64,000 nucleotides of DNA, taken from NCBI GenBank assembly GCA_964401995.1, contig CAYOAP010000004.1, positions 1-64,000 of the forward strand, read 5' to 3'. This document shows, piece after piece, positions 49,597 through 57,961 of the stretch. The notes beneath the pieces were generated by a model. It had not been told where the DNA came from. It saw nothing but the letters and a program-made list of their open reading frames with translations, and did no database searches. The first letter of the stretch is position 1. Every line of letters starts with the position of its first letter. The position numbers and the translations under genes were made by a program. The DNA comes from DATCBF01 sp964401995 (GTDB taxonomy: Bacteria; Actinomycetota; Thermoleophilia; Solirubrobacterales; 70-9).

Positions 49597-50766
49597 CTAG
49601 TACGGAGCGCCGACCGCCTTGGCCCAGTCGCTGTCGACGTGGAGCTGGCCCTTGGCGTCGGTGTCGACGATGACCACGGTCGCCGGCTGGCGGTTGCCGT
49701 TCTTGGGGTCGATCGTCACCGACCCGGTCCAGCCCTTCCAGCCGCTGACGCCGTCGAGGGCGGTGTTGAGCTTCTTGGAGTCTGTGCTCCCGGCCTGCTT
49801 GACGCCGTCGGCGAGGAAGTTCAGCGAGTCGTAGGTGTAGGGGCTCCAGGTGCCGGGCGGCGCCTGGTTGAACCTGTCGCGGTACGCGCTGACCTTTTCG
49901 GCCGCGCCGACGAAGTCCTCGGGCGCGGGCACGCCGACCACCGGGCAGGCGCGTGCCGCGGCGACGCCAGCGGTTTCGACGAAGCCGGTGTCGTATGAGG
50001 CGTAGTCCGCCACGCACTGCGCTTCGACCTTGCCCTGCTTCATCTCCTTCGCGATCAGGCCGCCCTCGGGGAAGTAGACGGCCGCGTAGATCGCGTCCGG
50101 CTTGCCGGCGGCGAGCTTGTCCACGACTCCGGTGTAGTCCTTCTTGCCCGGCTGCACCTTCTCGTAGGCGGTCACGGTGACGCCGGCCTTTTCCAGCGAT
50201 TCCTTCAGCGCCTTGGAGACGGAGACGGTGTAGTTCTGGGTCGGGTCGTAGGCGATGGCGACGCTCTTCGCACCGAGCCAGCCGGTCAGCGCCTGCGAAG
50301 CGACGGGGGCTATCTGGTAGGTCATCGGCTGCAGGGTGAAACCAAGGCCGTTGGTAGAGGCGTCGGAGGTGAGCCGGATCGGCGTCAGGCCGGCTTCGAG
50401 GTAGAGCGGCAGGGTCTCGGCCCCGACGCCGGAGTTGTAAGGCCCGACAATGCCGTCGAGGCCGTCGGCGATCGCCGACTTCGCCGCCTTGACGCCAGTG
50501 GCGGGGTCGGCCGCATCGTCGATCGGGACGACCTTGACCTGCCTGCCAAGGATCCCGTCACCTTCGTTGAGTTTGTCCGCGGCCAGTTCCGCTCCTTTCA
50601 GCATCCCCGCGCCGAGCACCGACTGTTCGCCGGAGAGCGGCGCCTCGAGCCCGACCTTGAATTCGTCAGGGCTGCTCTTCTCGGAGCTGGATCCTCCGCA
50701 GCCGGCTGCGGAGAGAGCGAGGCCGGCGAGGACGATTGCCGTGGCAAGGCGGGGGAGGAGAGACAC
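49597..50766 (-). CDS. LivJ-type branched-chain amino acid ABC binding lipoprotein
   Basis: A 389-residue exported lipoprotein (LATAIVLAGLALSAAGC lipobox). The mature part follows the type I periplasmic fold of LivJ/AmiC receptors: KVGLEAPLSGEQSVLGAGML, GAELAADKLNEGDGILGRQV, DGIVGPYNSGVGAETLPLYL and YDPTQNYTVSVSKALKESLE. No permease or ATPase gene accompanies it. Ligand unknown. GTG start. Confidence 0.86.
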   Translation of the reverse strand: MSLLPRLATAIVLAGLALSAAGCGGSSSEKSSPDEFKVGLEAPLSGEQSVLGAGMLKGAELAADKLNEGDGILGRQVKVVPIDDAADPATGVKAAKSAIADGLDGIVGPYNSGVGAETLPLYLEAGLTPIRLTSDASTNGLGFTLQPMTYQIAPVASQALTGWLGAKSVAIAYDPTQNYTVSVSKALKESLEKAGVTVTAYEKVQPGKKDYTGVVDKLAAGKPDAIYAAVYFPEGGLIAKEMKQGKVEAQCVADYASYDTGFVETAGVAAARACPVVGVPAPEDFVGAAEKVSAYRDRFNQAPPGTWSPYTYDSLNFLADGVKQAGSTDSKKLNTALDGVSGWKGWTGSVTIDPKNGNRQPATVVIVDTDAKGQLHVDSDWAKAVGAPY

Positions 50767-50896
50767 GAGTAGGTGGATCCTTTCGGGAGAACTCTGGCGT
50801 CAGGGGTCCCGGCCAGTAAAGCGCCTCGCGCGGCGTGTTTCCTGACTTCACGTCAATCTCTGCGCACTGAAGATGACGTCGAAAAGGAGATCCGAG

Positions 50897-51307
50897 ATGG
50901 CATCGATTCACAAGGAGCGGACGATCGAGGCGGCGCCGGAGGCAGTCTGGGAGGCGCTGCGCGATTGGGGCGCCCTGCACGAGCGGCTTGTGCCGGGCTT
51001 CGCCGTGGACACGCAGCTGGACGGCGATGACCGGATCGTCACCTTCTTCAACGGCGCCGTCGCCCGCGAGCGCCTGGTCGACCTCGACGAGGAGGCCCGC
51101 AGGCTGGTCTGGTCGATCGTCGACGGCCCTTACTCACATCACAACGGCGCGGCGCAGGCGATCGCCAACGACGACGGGACGACGCGCTTCGTCTGGGTCG
51201 CCGATCTGCTGCCCAACGAGCTGGCCGAGATCACGGAAGGGCTGATGGAGCGCGGCATCGAGACGGTGAAGAAGACCCTCCAGGCTGCTCAGCCGGACGG
51301 GGCCTGA
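50897..51307 (+). CDS. SRPBCC-family protein
   Basis: A 136-residue START/Bet v1-like hydrophobic-pocket protein: IHKERTIEAAPEAVWEALRD, DWGALHERLVPGFAVDTQLD, ERLVDLDEEARRLVWSIVDG and the long C-terminal helix ELAEITEGLMERGIETVKKT. The ATG follows AAAAGGAGATCCGAG, a strong ribosome site; eight earlier codons are discarded. Ligand unknown. Confidence 0.83.
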   Translation: MASIHKERTIEAAPEAVWEALRDWGALHERLVPGFAVDTQLDGDDRIVTFFNGAVARERLVDLDEEARRLVWSIVDGPYSHHNGAAQAIANDDGTTRFVWVADLLPNELAEITEGLMERGIETVKKTLQAAQPDGA

Positions 51308-52542
51308 CAGAAGAATTCGGAGGCGAGCTTGCCGCTTGGGTAGGTGACGCATTCGTTGTCGGGCACCCGGTCTTCGCCTGGCAGCGATCGCCGCAGCAGC
51401 GAGTCGTACCAACTCGGTTCGCCGTTGATCACCGGAAAGATGCTCCATATCTGGTTCAAGGGAAAGCCCTGGCGCGCGCTTAGTTCGATCTCCAGCTTGC
51501 CGTCGGCAAAGCCGAACTTGGGCAGGTATGGCGCCAGCGAGGGCTGGGTCATGGCGCCGACGTCGTTGATCGTCGCGTGGGCGATGCCTTCGCCGTCGAC
51601 GGCGATCGCGACATCTGATTCCCCCCAGCCGGCGACGCTCCCCTGGTCGGCAACTGTCTGTCCGTTCGGAGTTGGCCAGCTGCCGCCGTGGGTCCCTTCC
51701 GGCCGGTGCCAGAAGACGCGGTACTCAGAATCCGGATGGGGCGCTTCGACAAGCCCGATCGCCAGGCAGATGGCTTCTGGGCCGATCCGCACGATCGACA
51801 GCGAGGTGGCATCCAGCCACGGTGTGTCCGCGATCTTGTTGTAGTCGCCGTCGATGACATCGCCGGCGGAGTCGGTGATGCTGGCGATCACCTTGCCGCT
51901 GCAGGCAAACGGCGGCGGCGGGATCTGAGCCGTCCGTTCGATGCTCCGCGCCGTCGCCGGGGGAGCGAGGAAGACTTCTGCGTACTGGGGGGCGGAGAGC
52001 TCGATGTCCCGCAAGATCGCGCCGGTCTTCGCGATCCGCCAGCGCCCGTGGGCATCGGTTGCGAGATAAAGGCGTTCGTCGCGAACGTAGCGGAAGCTAT
52101 GTCGTCGGCAGGGCCGCTTCCCCCTCACTTCTTCGCACGTATATCTCTCTTCCACCTGTAGCGACACCGCGAGGGTGTTGGCTTCGGCGATAGGTGCGCC
52201 GACCTTCAAGATTCGGACCGAAGTCCAGTGATGTCGGCTGAAAGTAAATTCATCAAATGAGGCTCGGGAAGCTCGCTCCAGGGTCAGGGAACAAGAGGAC
52301 CCTCTCCTGATGAATTTGCGGGTGCCGGGAAGCATCAACTCACAGGCGTACTTCCACTGGCCCCCGTCGATTGCCCCGAAGAACTTGAAGGCAATTGCGG
52401 TCGGAGTTCCAAGCACATTCGCAGTCCCCGATTGATTACTGGTTGTGCTGCCGGTGGCGCTGAAAGCACAGGCCGTTCCTAGGACGGCGAATAGCGAACA
52501 GGCCGAAGCGGAGGCTTTGACGAGGACCCTTGCCTTGCTCAT
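51289..52542 (-). CDS. Secreted protein, unknown
   Basis: A 417-residue exported protein, probably a lipoprotein (SACSLFAVLGTAC). Residues 50-180 (AIAFKFFGAIDGGQWKYACE, CSLTLERASRASFDEFTFSR, WRIAKTGAILRDIEL) resemble nuclear-transport-factor-2-like domains, with several Cys. The C-terminal half (SITDSAGDVIDGD, VFWHRPEGTHGGSW, KLEIELSARQGFPLNQIW) resembles beta-sandwich domains. No catalytic motif seen. It starts 25 bases from the divergent NUDIX gene. Confidence 0.6.
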   Translation of the reverse strand: MSKARVLVKASASACSLFAVLGTACAFSATGSTTSNQSGTANVLGTPTAIAFKFFGAIDGGQWKYACELMLPGTRKFIRRGSSCSLTLERASRASFDEFTFSRHHWTSVRILKVGAPIAEANTLAVSLQVEERYTCEEVRGKRPCRRHSFRYVRDERLYLATDAHGRWRIAKTGAILRDIELSAPQYAEVFLAPPATARSIERTAQIPPPPFACSGKVIASITDSAGDVIDGDYNKIADTPWLDATSLSIVRIGPEAICLAIGLVEAPHPDSEYRVFWHRPEGTHGGSWPTPNGQTVADQGSVAGWGESDVAIAVDGEGIAHATINDVGAMTQPSLAPYLPKFGFADGKLEIELSARQGFPLNQIWSIFPVINGEPSWYDSLLRRSLPGEDRVPDNECVTYPSGKLASEFFCQAPSG

Positions 52543-52566
52543 GCCAGCCAACCATAGACTGGCCGG

Positions 52567-53040
52567 GTGACGCGCAGAAGCGCCGGCATCCTCCTCTTTC
52601 GACTCCGCATGGGCCTCCCAGAAGTGCTGCTGGTCCACCCCGGCGGGCCGTTCTGGGCGAAGAAAGACCTCGGTGCCTGGTCGGCGCCGAAGGGCGAGAT
52701 CGACGATGGGGAGGACCCGCGTGCCTGCGCGCTGCGCGAGCTGGGGGAGGAGCTCGGTCCATGCGCCCCGGCTCTCGACGCCGGCGATCTGATCGAGCTC
52801 GGCTCGGTGCGCCAGAAGTCGGGCAAGGTCGTCGAGTGCTGGGCCGCCGAGGCCGACTTCGACCCGGCCGGGCTGGAGAGCAACACCTTCGCGGTCGAGT
52901 GGCCGCCGCGCTCGGGGATCGAGCGCGAGTTCCCCGAGGTCGATCGGGCCGAGTGGTTCGACCCCGACACCGCCCGTCAGAAGCTGAACCCGGCGCAGGC
53001 CGACTTCGTCGACCGCCTGCTCGATCAGGTCCGCGGATAG
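52567..53040 (+). CDS. NUDIX hydrolase
   Basis: A 157-residue NUDIX enzyme hydrolysing a nucleoside diphosphate linked to another group. The NUDIX box G-x5-E-x7-REU-x-EE-x-G is complete as GEIDDGEDPRACALRELGEE followed by LG. GILLFRLRMGLPEVLLVHPG and PFWAKKDLGAWSAPKGE place it with the AP4A/diadenosine-type subgroup annotated in actinobacteria, but the substrate is a guess. GTG start. Confidence 0.9.
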   Translation: MTRRSAGILLFRLRMGLPEVLLVHPGGPFWAKKDLGAWSAPKGEIDDGEDPRACALRELGEELGPCAPALDAGDLIELGSVRQKSGKVVECWAAEADFDPAGLESNTFAVEWPPRSGIEREFPEVDRAEWFDPDTARQKLNPAQADFVDRLLDQVRG

Positions 53041-53043
53041 CCG

Positions 53044-53089
53044 CGCATCCGACCTTGACCCCACCAGGGTGGGGTAAAAGTCGGATGCG
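53044..53089. terminator. Nested hairpin between NUDIX and RDD genes
   Basis: CGCATCCGAC (53044-53053) pairs with GTCGGATGCG (53080-53089), and inside it CCCCACC with GGTGGGG. Four A bases follow the inner stem but no T-run follows the outer one. It may end the NUDIX transcript or regulate the RDD gene. Confidence 0.5.
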
Positions 53090-53120
53090 TCCCGAGTTCC
53101 GAACGTATACTCGGCAGGCG

Positions 53121-54212
53121 ATGGGAGACGGTCCCTCAGCGCGGCCTTCATCACCCGGCGACGAGCGCCCGGAGCAGAAGTCGCCGCTCTCGGTGAGAGT
53201 GCTCGGGGCCGGCGTGCGCGGCGCCCGCACCGTGACCAAGGCGACCGGGATCGACAAGGCGGTCGAGGTCGCCGCCGAGGAGGCGATCGTCGCAGCGGTC
53301 GAGAGCGAGGCGGTCGAACGAGCTTTGGCCCGGGTCCTGGAAGGGCCGGTGGTCGAGGAGGCCGTGCAGGGGGCGATGGAGAGCGACTCGGTCAAGCGCG
53401 CCCTGATCGAGGCGCTCGACAGCGACCTGGTCGACGAGGTCTGGCGCCGGCTGCTGGCCAGCGACGAGACCCAGCAGCTGGTCGAGCGGATCGCCGAGGC
53501 GCCGGAGATCCGTGCCGCGATCAGCGCCCAGAGCGTCGGACTGGTTGGCGACATCGGCCGCACCATCGGCAAGGCGACGCGCCGCCTCGACGACGGCGTC
53601 GAGCGCGTCCTGCGCAGGATCTTCTTGCGGCCGCGGCGGTCGCAGCCCAGCGACGACGCCGGCCTGGTCACCCGCGGCTTCGCCTTCGGCCTCGACGGCC
53701 TCGTCGTCAACCTCGTCTTCTCCGGCCTGGCGGCGCTGGGCACGCTGATCGTCTCGGCGATCACCGGCAACCACAACAACGGCATCTCCGACCTCGCCCT
53801 TGCCGTCGGCACCACCGCCTGGCTCAGCCTCGGCTCGGTCTATCTGGTCGGCTTCTGGACCCTCGCCGGGCAGACGCCGGGCATGCGCTTCCTCGGGATT
53901 CGGCTTGGGCTCGAAGGCGAGCGCCTGCCGTTCTGGCGCTCGATCAAGCGCCTGGTCGGGCTCGGCCTCTGTTTCGCCAGCTTCGGCCTCGGCTTCCTCG
54001 GGATCGTCTTCCGCGAGAACCGGCGGGGCCTGCAGGACCGCTTCGGCGGCACCGAGGTCCGCTATGACGACAACGAGGCGCCGCCCGCCCCCTGGTCGCG
54101 GCTCGACGATGGCGCCGACGCGGAAGCGGAGAGCGCCCCGGGAACGACGAAGGCCCCGGTCTCCCGGGGCCTCCGTCCGCAGCATGTAGCTGGCCCGCCG
54201 CTTGGCGGCTGA
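53121..54212 (+). CDS. RDD-family membrane protein
   Basis: A 363-residue protein. Residues 40-175 are charged helices with repeated VE-A/RAL segments (AIVAAVESEAVERALARVLE, ESDSVKRALIEALDSDLVDE). Residues 190-320 are the RDD membrane domain: GFAFGLDGLVVNLVFSG, SLGSVYLVGFWTLAGQTPGM and GLQDRFGGTEV. The ATG giving MGDGPSARPSSPGDE is used. The tail after residue 335 is acidic and Ser/Thr-rich and runs through a GGCCCCG/CGGGGCC hairpin, so the native end may be earlier. Confidence 0.8.
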   Translation: MGDGPSARPSSPGDERPEQKSPLSVRVLGAGVRGARTVTKATGIDKAVEVAAEEAIVAAVESEAVERALARVLEGPVVEEAVQGAMESDSVKRALIEALDSDLVDEVWRRLLASDETQQLVERIAEAPEIRAAISAQSVGLVGDIGRTIGKATRRLDDGVERVLRRIFLRPRRSQPSDDAGLVTRGFAFGLDGLVVNLVFSGLAALGTLIVSAITGNHNNGISDLALAVGTTAWLSLGSVYLVGFWTLAGQTPGMRFLGIRLGLEGERLPFWRSIKRLVGLGLCFASFGLGFLGIVFRENRRGLQDRFGGTEVRYDDNEAPPAPWSRLDDGADAEAESAPGTTKAPVSRGLRPQHVAGPPLGG

Positions 54213-54215
54213 GCT

Positions 54216-54599
54216 TTAGGCAGTCGATCCCTGCGGGCCCTCGGCCAGCTTGTAGACGATGATGATGCTGAGCGCGAACACGGCCAGCGACCAGAACGGG
54301 TAGGCCGAGAGCGCCATCAGGGCGGCGATCGCGTTGAGCGAGCCGACCGCGATCCCGAGCACGCGGCCGAAGTTGCCGCCCGAGAACAGCGAGAAGGCGG
54401 CGAAGAGCTCCGCCACGCCGAGGATCAGGGTGATCCAGCCCCAGGTGTGGAGCCCGCTGATGATGTAGGTGGCGTTGGCGGTGAAGACCTTCGAGTCTCC
54501 GATCGCGGCAATGCCGTAGATGATGTTCAAAACACCGGCGATCAGCAGCAGGATTCCGGCAAAAACCCACCAGCCGCTGAGCGTGCTCTCCTCGTTCAT
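54216..54599 (-). CDS. DUF7144-type membrane protein
   Basis: A 127-residue protein with four membrane helices (GWWVFAGILLLIAGVLNIIY, TWGWITLILGVAELFAAFSL, NFGRVLGIAVGSLNAIAALM, YPFWSLAVFALSIIIVYKLA). The pattern with GI-x-x-I and WGW matches the DUF7144 group as I recall it. Function unknown. ATG behind GAAAGGGTTCGC. Confidence 0.75.
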   Translation of the reverse strand: MNEESTLSGWWVFAGILLLIAGVLNIIYGIAAIGDSKVFTANATYIISGLHTWGWITLILGVAELFAAFSLFSGGNFGRVLGIAVGSLNAIAALMALSAYPFWSLAVFALSIIIVYKLAEGPQGSTA

Positions 54600-54697
54600 G
54601 CGAACCCTTTCGTCGTGCCTGTGAAGGCGGGGGTACCACCGGGAGAGTTCGGGGCATCGATCCCCGCTCCTGCGCGGGAAACGCCGGCTGGGACGCT

Positions 54698-55180
54698 TTA
54701 TGCGACGAGCTTCTGCACGCGAAAGGCTTTGACGCCGCCGGGCGTCTCGACCTGCACCGTCTTGCCGACGTCGGCGTCGCGCAGGGCGCGACCGATCGGC
54801 GACTCCGCCGAGAGCCTGCCCTCGGCCAGATTGGCCTCGGTCGAGCCGACCAGGGTCCAGGTGTGGGTGATGTCCTTGGACTCGTCGTAGATCTCGGCGG
54901 TGCGGCCAAAGGCGAACGTTTCGGCCTCGGCGTCGATCTCGACGACGACGGCGTTGTGGAGGCGCTCGCGCAGCCGCTTGATCCGCGTCTCCAGGTGCGC
55001 CTGATCCTCTTTGGCGATGTGGTAATCGGCGTTCTCCTTGAGGTCGCCCATCTCGCGGGCGACCTTGATCCGCGCCGCCATCTCAAGCCGGGCGGGACCC
55101 TCAAGCTGCTCGATTTCGGCTCGCAGCTCCTCGATCCCCTCCGCGGTGATCGGCTCGCCGGCTGGCTCGGGAGAATGCAT
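54698..55180 (-). CDS. greA: Transcription elongation factor GreA
   Basis: A 160-residue GreA that rescues backtracked RNA polymerase. The N-terminal coiled coil has ITAEGIEELRAEIEQLEGPA, MGDLKENADYHIAKEDQA with the acidic tip residues D and E, and IKRLRERLHNAVVVEI. The C-terminal FKBP-like domain has SPIGRALRDADVGKTVQV. The ATG giving MHSPEPAGEPI is used; 41 in-frame codons upstream are non-coding. It diverges from the protease gene over 49 bases. Confidence 0.92.
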   Translation of the reverse strand: MHSPEPAGEPITAEGIEELRAEIEQLEGPARLEMAARIKVAREMGDLKENADYHIAKEDQAHLETRIKRLRERLHNAVVVEIDAEAETFAFGRTAEIYDESKDITHTWTLVGSTEANLAEGRLSAESPIGRALRDADVGKTVQVETPGGVKAFRVQKLVA

Positions 55181-55229
55181 GCCCGCCACCCTGCCAGAAA
55201 TCGCCTTTTTCTGTGGGAAGATCAGGGGC

Positions 55230-56057
55230 GTGACGCGCGTGAGACGACCCGTTTGGCGACGTGCGTCGCTCACGATTGCCGTGATCGTGGCCTTGGCCGC
55301 CACGCCTGCCGCGGCAGCAGCCGCCTCCTACCGCGTGCCCAGCCGCGACCCCGTTCCCCGCAACGGCATCGACCCGGTCGCCGGTGTCAGCAGCCTGCGG
55401 GTCGCCGACGCCTCCGAAGAAGGTGAGCGGACCAACGGCCGGATCTTCGGCGTCGATCCTCGCGAAGGCCCCTACTCCTGCTCGGGCACCGCGCTCAACA
55501 CGCCGAGCCGCTCGATCGTCCTCACCGCCGGCCACTGCGTCGTCGACAACGGCAGCTGGGGCCGCGAACTCGTCTTCATCCCTGCCTATAGCCACGGGGA
55601 AAGGCCGTTTGGGACCTTCGCGGCGAAAGCGGTCTTTGTCACCCCGCAGTGGCGGCGCTCGGAGAACTCAGACTTCGATGTCGCCGCCCTGGAGGTCGAA
55701 CCGAACCAGCTCGGCGCCCTCACCGACGTCGTCGGCGCCCGCGGCTACGAGACCGGCAGGTCGCGCTTCACCGCCTTCCAGATCTTCGGCTACCCCGCCG
55801 GCGCGCTCGGCGGCGAAGAGCTGCGCGATTGCGAAACGCACGGCCTCGGCAATGACCCGCTCTCGAACCGGTTCCAGGGCCCGCCGACCGTTCCCAGCAT
55901 CTGCGACATGGCCGGCGGCTCCAGCGGCGGCGCCTGGATTGCCGACGGCGAATACATCGACGGGGTCACCAGTTACGGCTACACCCACAGCTTCACCCAC
56001 CTCTACTCGCCCTATTTCGGAGCGGCGATCGGGAATTTCCTTCACCATCTGCCCTGA
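55230..56057 (+). CDS. Secreted trypsin-like serine protease
   Basis: A 275-residue exported protease of the chymotrypsin/V8 fold. The signal peptide covers about residues 1-32. Catalytic residues are visible: His in IVLTAGHCVVD, Asp in NSDFDVAALEV, Ser in CDMAGGSSGGAWI. A Cys beside each His and Ser block suggests disulfides (SCSGTAL with AGHC; RDCETHG with SICDMAGG). GTG start; a second GTG three codons on is also possible. Confidence 0.86.
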   Translation: MTRVRRPVWRRASLTIAVIVALAATPAAAAAASYRVPSRDPVPRNGIDPVAGVSSLRVADASEEGERTNGRIFGVDPREGPYSCSGTALNTPSRSIVLTAGHCVVDNGSWGRELVFIPAYSHGERPFGTFAAKAVFVTPQWRRSENSDFDVAALEVEPNQLGALTDVVGARGYETGRSRFTAFQIFGYPAGALGGEELRDCETHGLGNDPLSNRFQGPPTVPSICDMAGGSSGGAWIADGEYIDGVTSYGYTHSFTHLYSPYFGAAIGNFLHHLP

Positions 56058-56114
56058 AGTGGCGAAGATGGGGCGGGGCGCCACCCGGCAAAGCGCGCCC
56101 CGCCCCGTCGCCCT

Positions 56115-57158
56115 TCAGACGGCTGCAGATACCTCTGCGTTGCCATCGCCCGGTTTGCGGCCGTGGGGAGTCGAGGCCCCACGGCCGTCAGGCGACGGAA
56201 CATCACCGCTGAAGACTTTTGTCTGGCGAGGTCGCACATAGACGATCTGTTTCTCGCGCAGCTCAAGCTTTTGCAATTCGGCCCGGGTCAGCTGGGCCCA
56301 GATCTCGGTCCCGTCGGCGAGCGCGAACTCGACCCGGATCTCGAAGCCGAGTGAGACGATCCGCTGCACCATCGCCTCTTCGGAGTTCTCGTCGCGATCG
56401 AGCGCGACCTCCATGTCGTGCGGGCGCACGAAATGCTCGCCGAGGCGGTTGACCTCGCCGACGAAGCTCATCACGAACTCGTTGGCGGGCTGCTCGTAGA
56501 GGTCGTTCGCGGTCCCCGACTGCTCGACCCGGCCTTCGTTCATCACCACCAGCTGCTCGGCGACGTCCATCGCCTCCTCCTGGTCGTGGGTGACGAAGAT
56601 CGTCGTCACGTGCATCTCCTCGTGGAGCTGGCGCAGCCAGACGCGCAGGTCCTTGCGGACCTTGGCGTCGAGGGCGCCGAACGGCTCGTCGAGCAGCAGC
56701 ACCTGCGGCTGCACGGCGAGCGCCCGGGCCAGAGCCATGCGCTGGCGCTGGCCGCCGGAGAGCTGGGAGGGGAAGCGGCCGGCGAGCCCATCGAGCTGGA
56801 CTAGCTGCAGCAGCTCGTGGACGCGGTCGGAGATCTCCGGCTTCTTCCACTTGCGAATCGTCAGCCCGAAGGCGACGTTCTCGAACACGGTCATGTGCTT
56901 GAAGGCGGCGTAATGCTGGAAGACGAAGCCGACGCCGCGCTTCTGCGCCGGTTTGGAGGTCGCGTCCTCGTCGTTGATCAGCACCCGGCCGGCGTCGAGG
57001 TCCTCGAGTCCGGCGATCGCCCGCAGCAAGGTGGACTTGCCGCTGCCGCTCGGCCCGAGCAGGGCGGTGAGCGAGCCATCGGGAACGTTTATCGAAACAT
57101 CGTTGAGAGCCTGAAAGTCACCGAAGCGCTTTGCCGCTCCCTCGACTGTGATTCCCAT
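56115..57158 (-). CDS. cysA: Sulfate/thiosulfate ABC transporter ATPase
   Basis: A 347-residue ABC ATPase. Walker A GPSGSGKST near residue 38, Q-loop FVFQHYAAFKHM, signature LSGGQRQRMALARAL, Walker B VLLLDEPFGALD, H-loop VTHDQEEAMDVA, then a TOBE-type regulatory region with FVRPHDMEVALDRDE. The ATG sits behind AAAGGAGGAGACCTG and overlaps the cysW stop as TGATG. It energises the CysT-CysW channel. The C-terminal 25 residues are Pro/Gly-rich and unlike the family. Confidence 0.93.
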   Translation of the reverse strand: MGITVEGAAKRFGDFQALNDVSINVPDGSLTALLGPSGSGKSTLLRAIAGLEDLDAGRVLINDEDATSKPAQKRGVGFVFQHYAAFKHMTVFENVAFGLTIRKWKKPEISDRVHELLQLVQLDGLAGRFPSQLSGGQRQRMALARALAVQPQVLLLDEPFGALDAKVRKDLRVWLRQLHEEMHVTTIFVTHDQEEAMDVAEQLVVMNEGRVEQSGTANDLYEQPANEFVMSFVGEVNRLGEHFVRPHDMEVALDRDENSEEAMVQRIVSLGFEIRVEFALADGTEIWAQLTRAELQKLELREKQIVYVRPRQTKVFSGDVPSPDGRGASTPHGRKPGDGNAEVSAAV

Positions 57159-57961
57159 CAGGTCTCCTCCTTTCGTTTGAGAAAGTTCATTGCGAGCAGG
57201 GTGGAAAGGGCCAAGAGCGCGAGCAGGATCGAGGCCCCGTAGAAGCCGGCTTCGTTGTAGTTGTCGAACTGCTTGGCGACGAAGAGGGGAAGGGTCTGTG
57301 TCTGGCCCGAGATCGAGCCGGAGACGATCGTCACCGCGCCGAACTCGCCGAGCACGCGGGCGGTGGTGAGGACGATTCCGTAGGCGACTCCCCAGCGGAT
57401 CGCCGGCAGCGTGATCCGCCAAAAGGTCTGCCATGCGTTCGCGCCAAGGGTCGAGGCGGCAAGCTCCTGGTCGGTGCCGATCTCCTGCAGCACCGGCACC
57501 GTCTCGCGGACCACAAAGGGCAGCGAGACAAAGATGCAGGCGAGAACGATGGCAGGGACCGAGAAGAGGACCTTGATTCCGGCTTCGGCGAAGGTCGGGC
57601 CCAGCCAACCGCTGGTGCCATAGAGAAGAAAGAGTGAGAGCCCGATCACGATCGGCGATATCGCGAAGGGGAGATTGATGGTGGCGTCGATCGCGGTGTT
57701 GCCCTTGCCGGGATGGCGCACCAGCAGCAATGCGCAGACGACCCCGAAGACGGTGTTGAGCGGGACCGCAATCGCGACCGTGATCAGGGTCAGTTTCAGC
57801 GCGTGGAGGCCGTCGGAAGAGGTGATCGCGTCCAGCGGCGGGGCGATGCCGTGCTCGAACGTTTTGTAGAAGATCATCACCAGCGGCGCGAGCAGAAGCA
57901 GGGTCAGGTAGCCGAGTCCGAGGGTCCGCAGGCCCCAGCGGCTGCGAGTCGAGCTACTCAT
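57158..57961 (-). CDS. cysW: Sulfate ABC transporter permease CysW
   Basis: A 267-residue permease with six membrane helices. The ATPase-contact (EAA) loop reads ELAASTLGANAWQTFWRITL-P. PFAISPIVIGLSLFLLYG and RVLGEFGAVTIVSGSISGQT match CysW. The ATG giving MSSSTRSRWGLRTL overlaps cysT by eight bases. Confidence 0.92.
   Translation of the reverse strand: MSSSTRSRWGLRTLGLGYLTLLLLAPLVMIFYKTFEHGIAPPLDAITSSDGLHALKLTLITVAIAVPLNTVFGVVCALLLVRHPGKGNTAIDATINLPFAISPIVIGLSLFLLYGTSGWLGPTFAEAGIKVLFSVPAIVLACIFVSLPFVVRETVPVLQEIGTDQELAASTLGANAWQTFWRITLPAIRWGVAYGIVLTTARVLGEFGAVTIVSGSISGQTQTLPLFVAKQFDNYNEAGFYGASILLALLALSTLLAMNFLKRKEET

Noticed and set aside
53084..53096. 13-base string GATGCGTCCCGAG also found at 44650-44662, both beside hairpins
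   Set aside because: Matches of this length are expected many times by chance in 64 kb of high-GC sequence, and the flanks do not align.
51289..53154. Long N-terminal extension of the secreted-protein frame and a 560-codon frame starting at 52530
   Set aside because: The extension covers the divergent NUDIX gene, and the long plus frame is the out-of-frame NUDIX region joined to the RDD gene; internal starts with a signal peptide or ribosome site are better.
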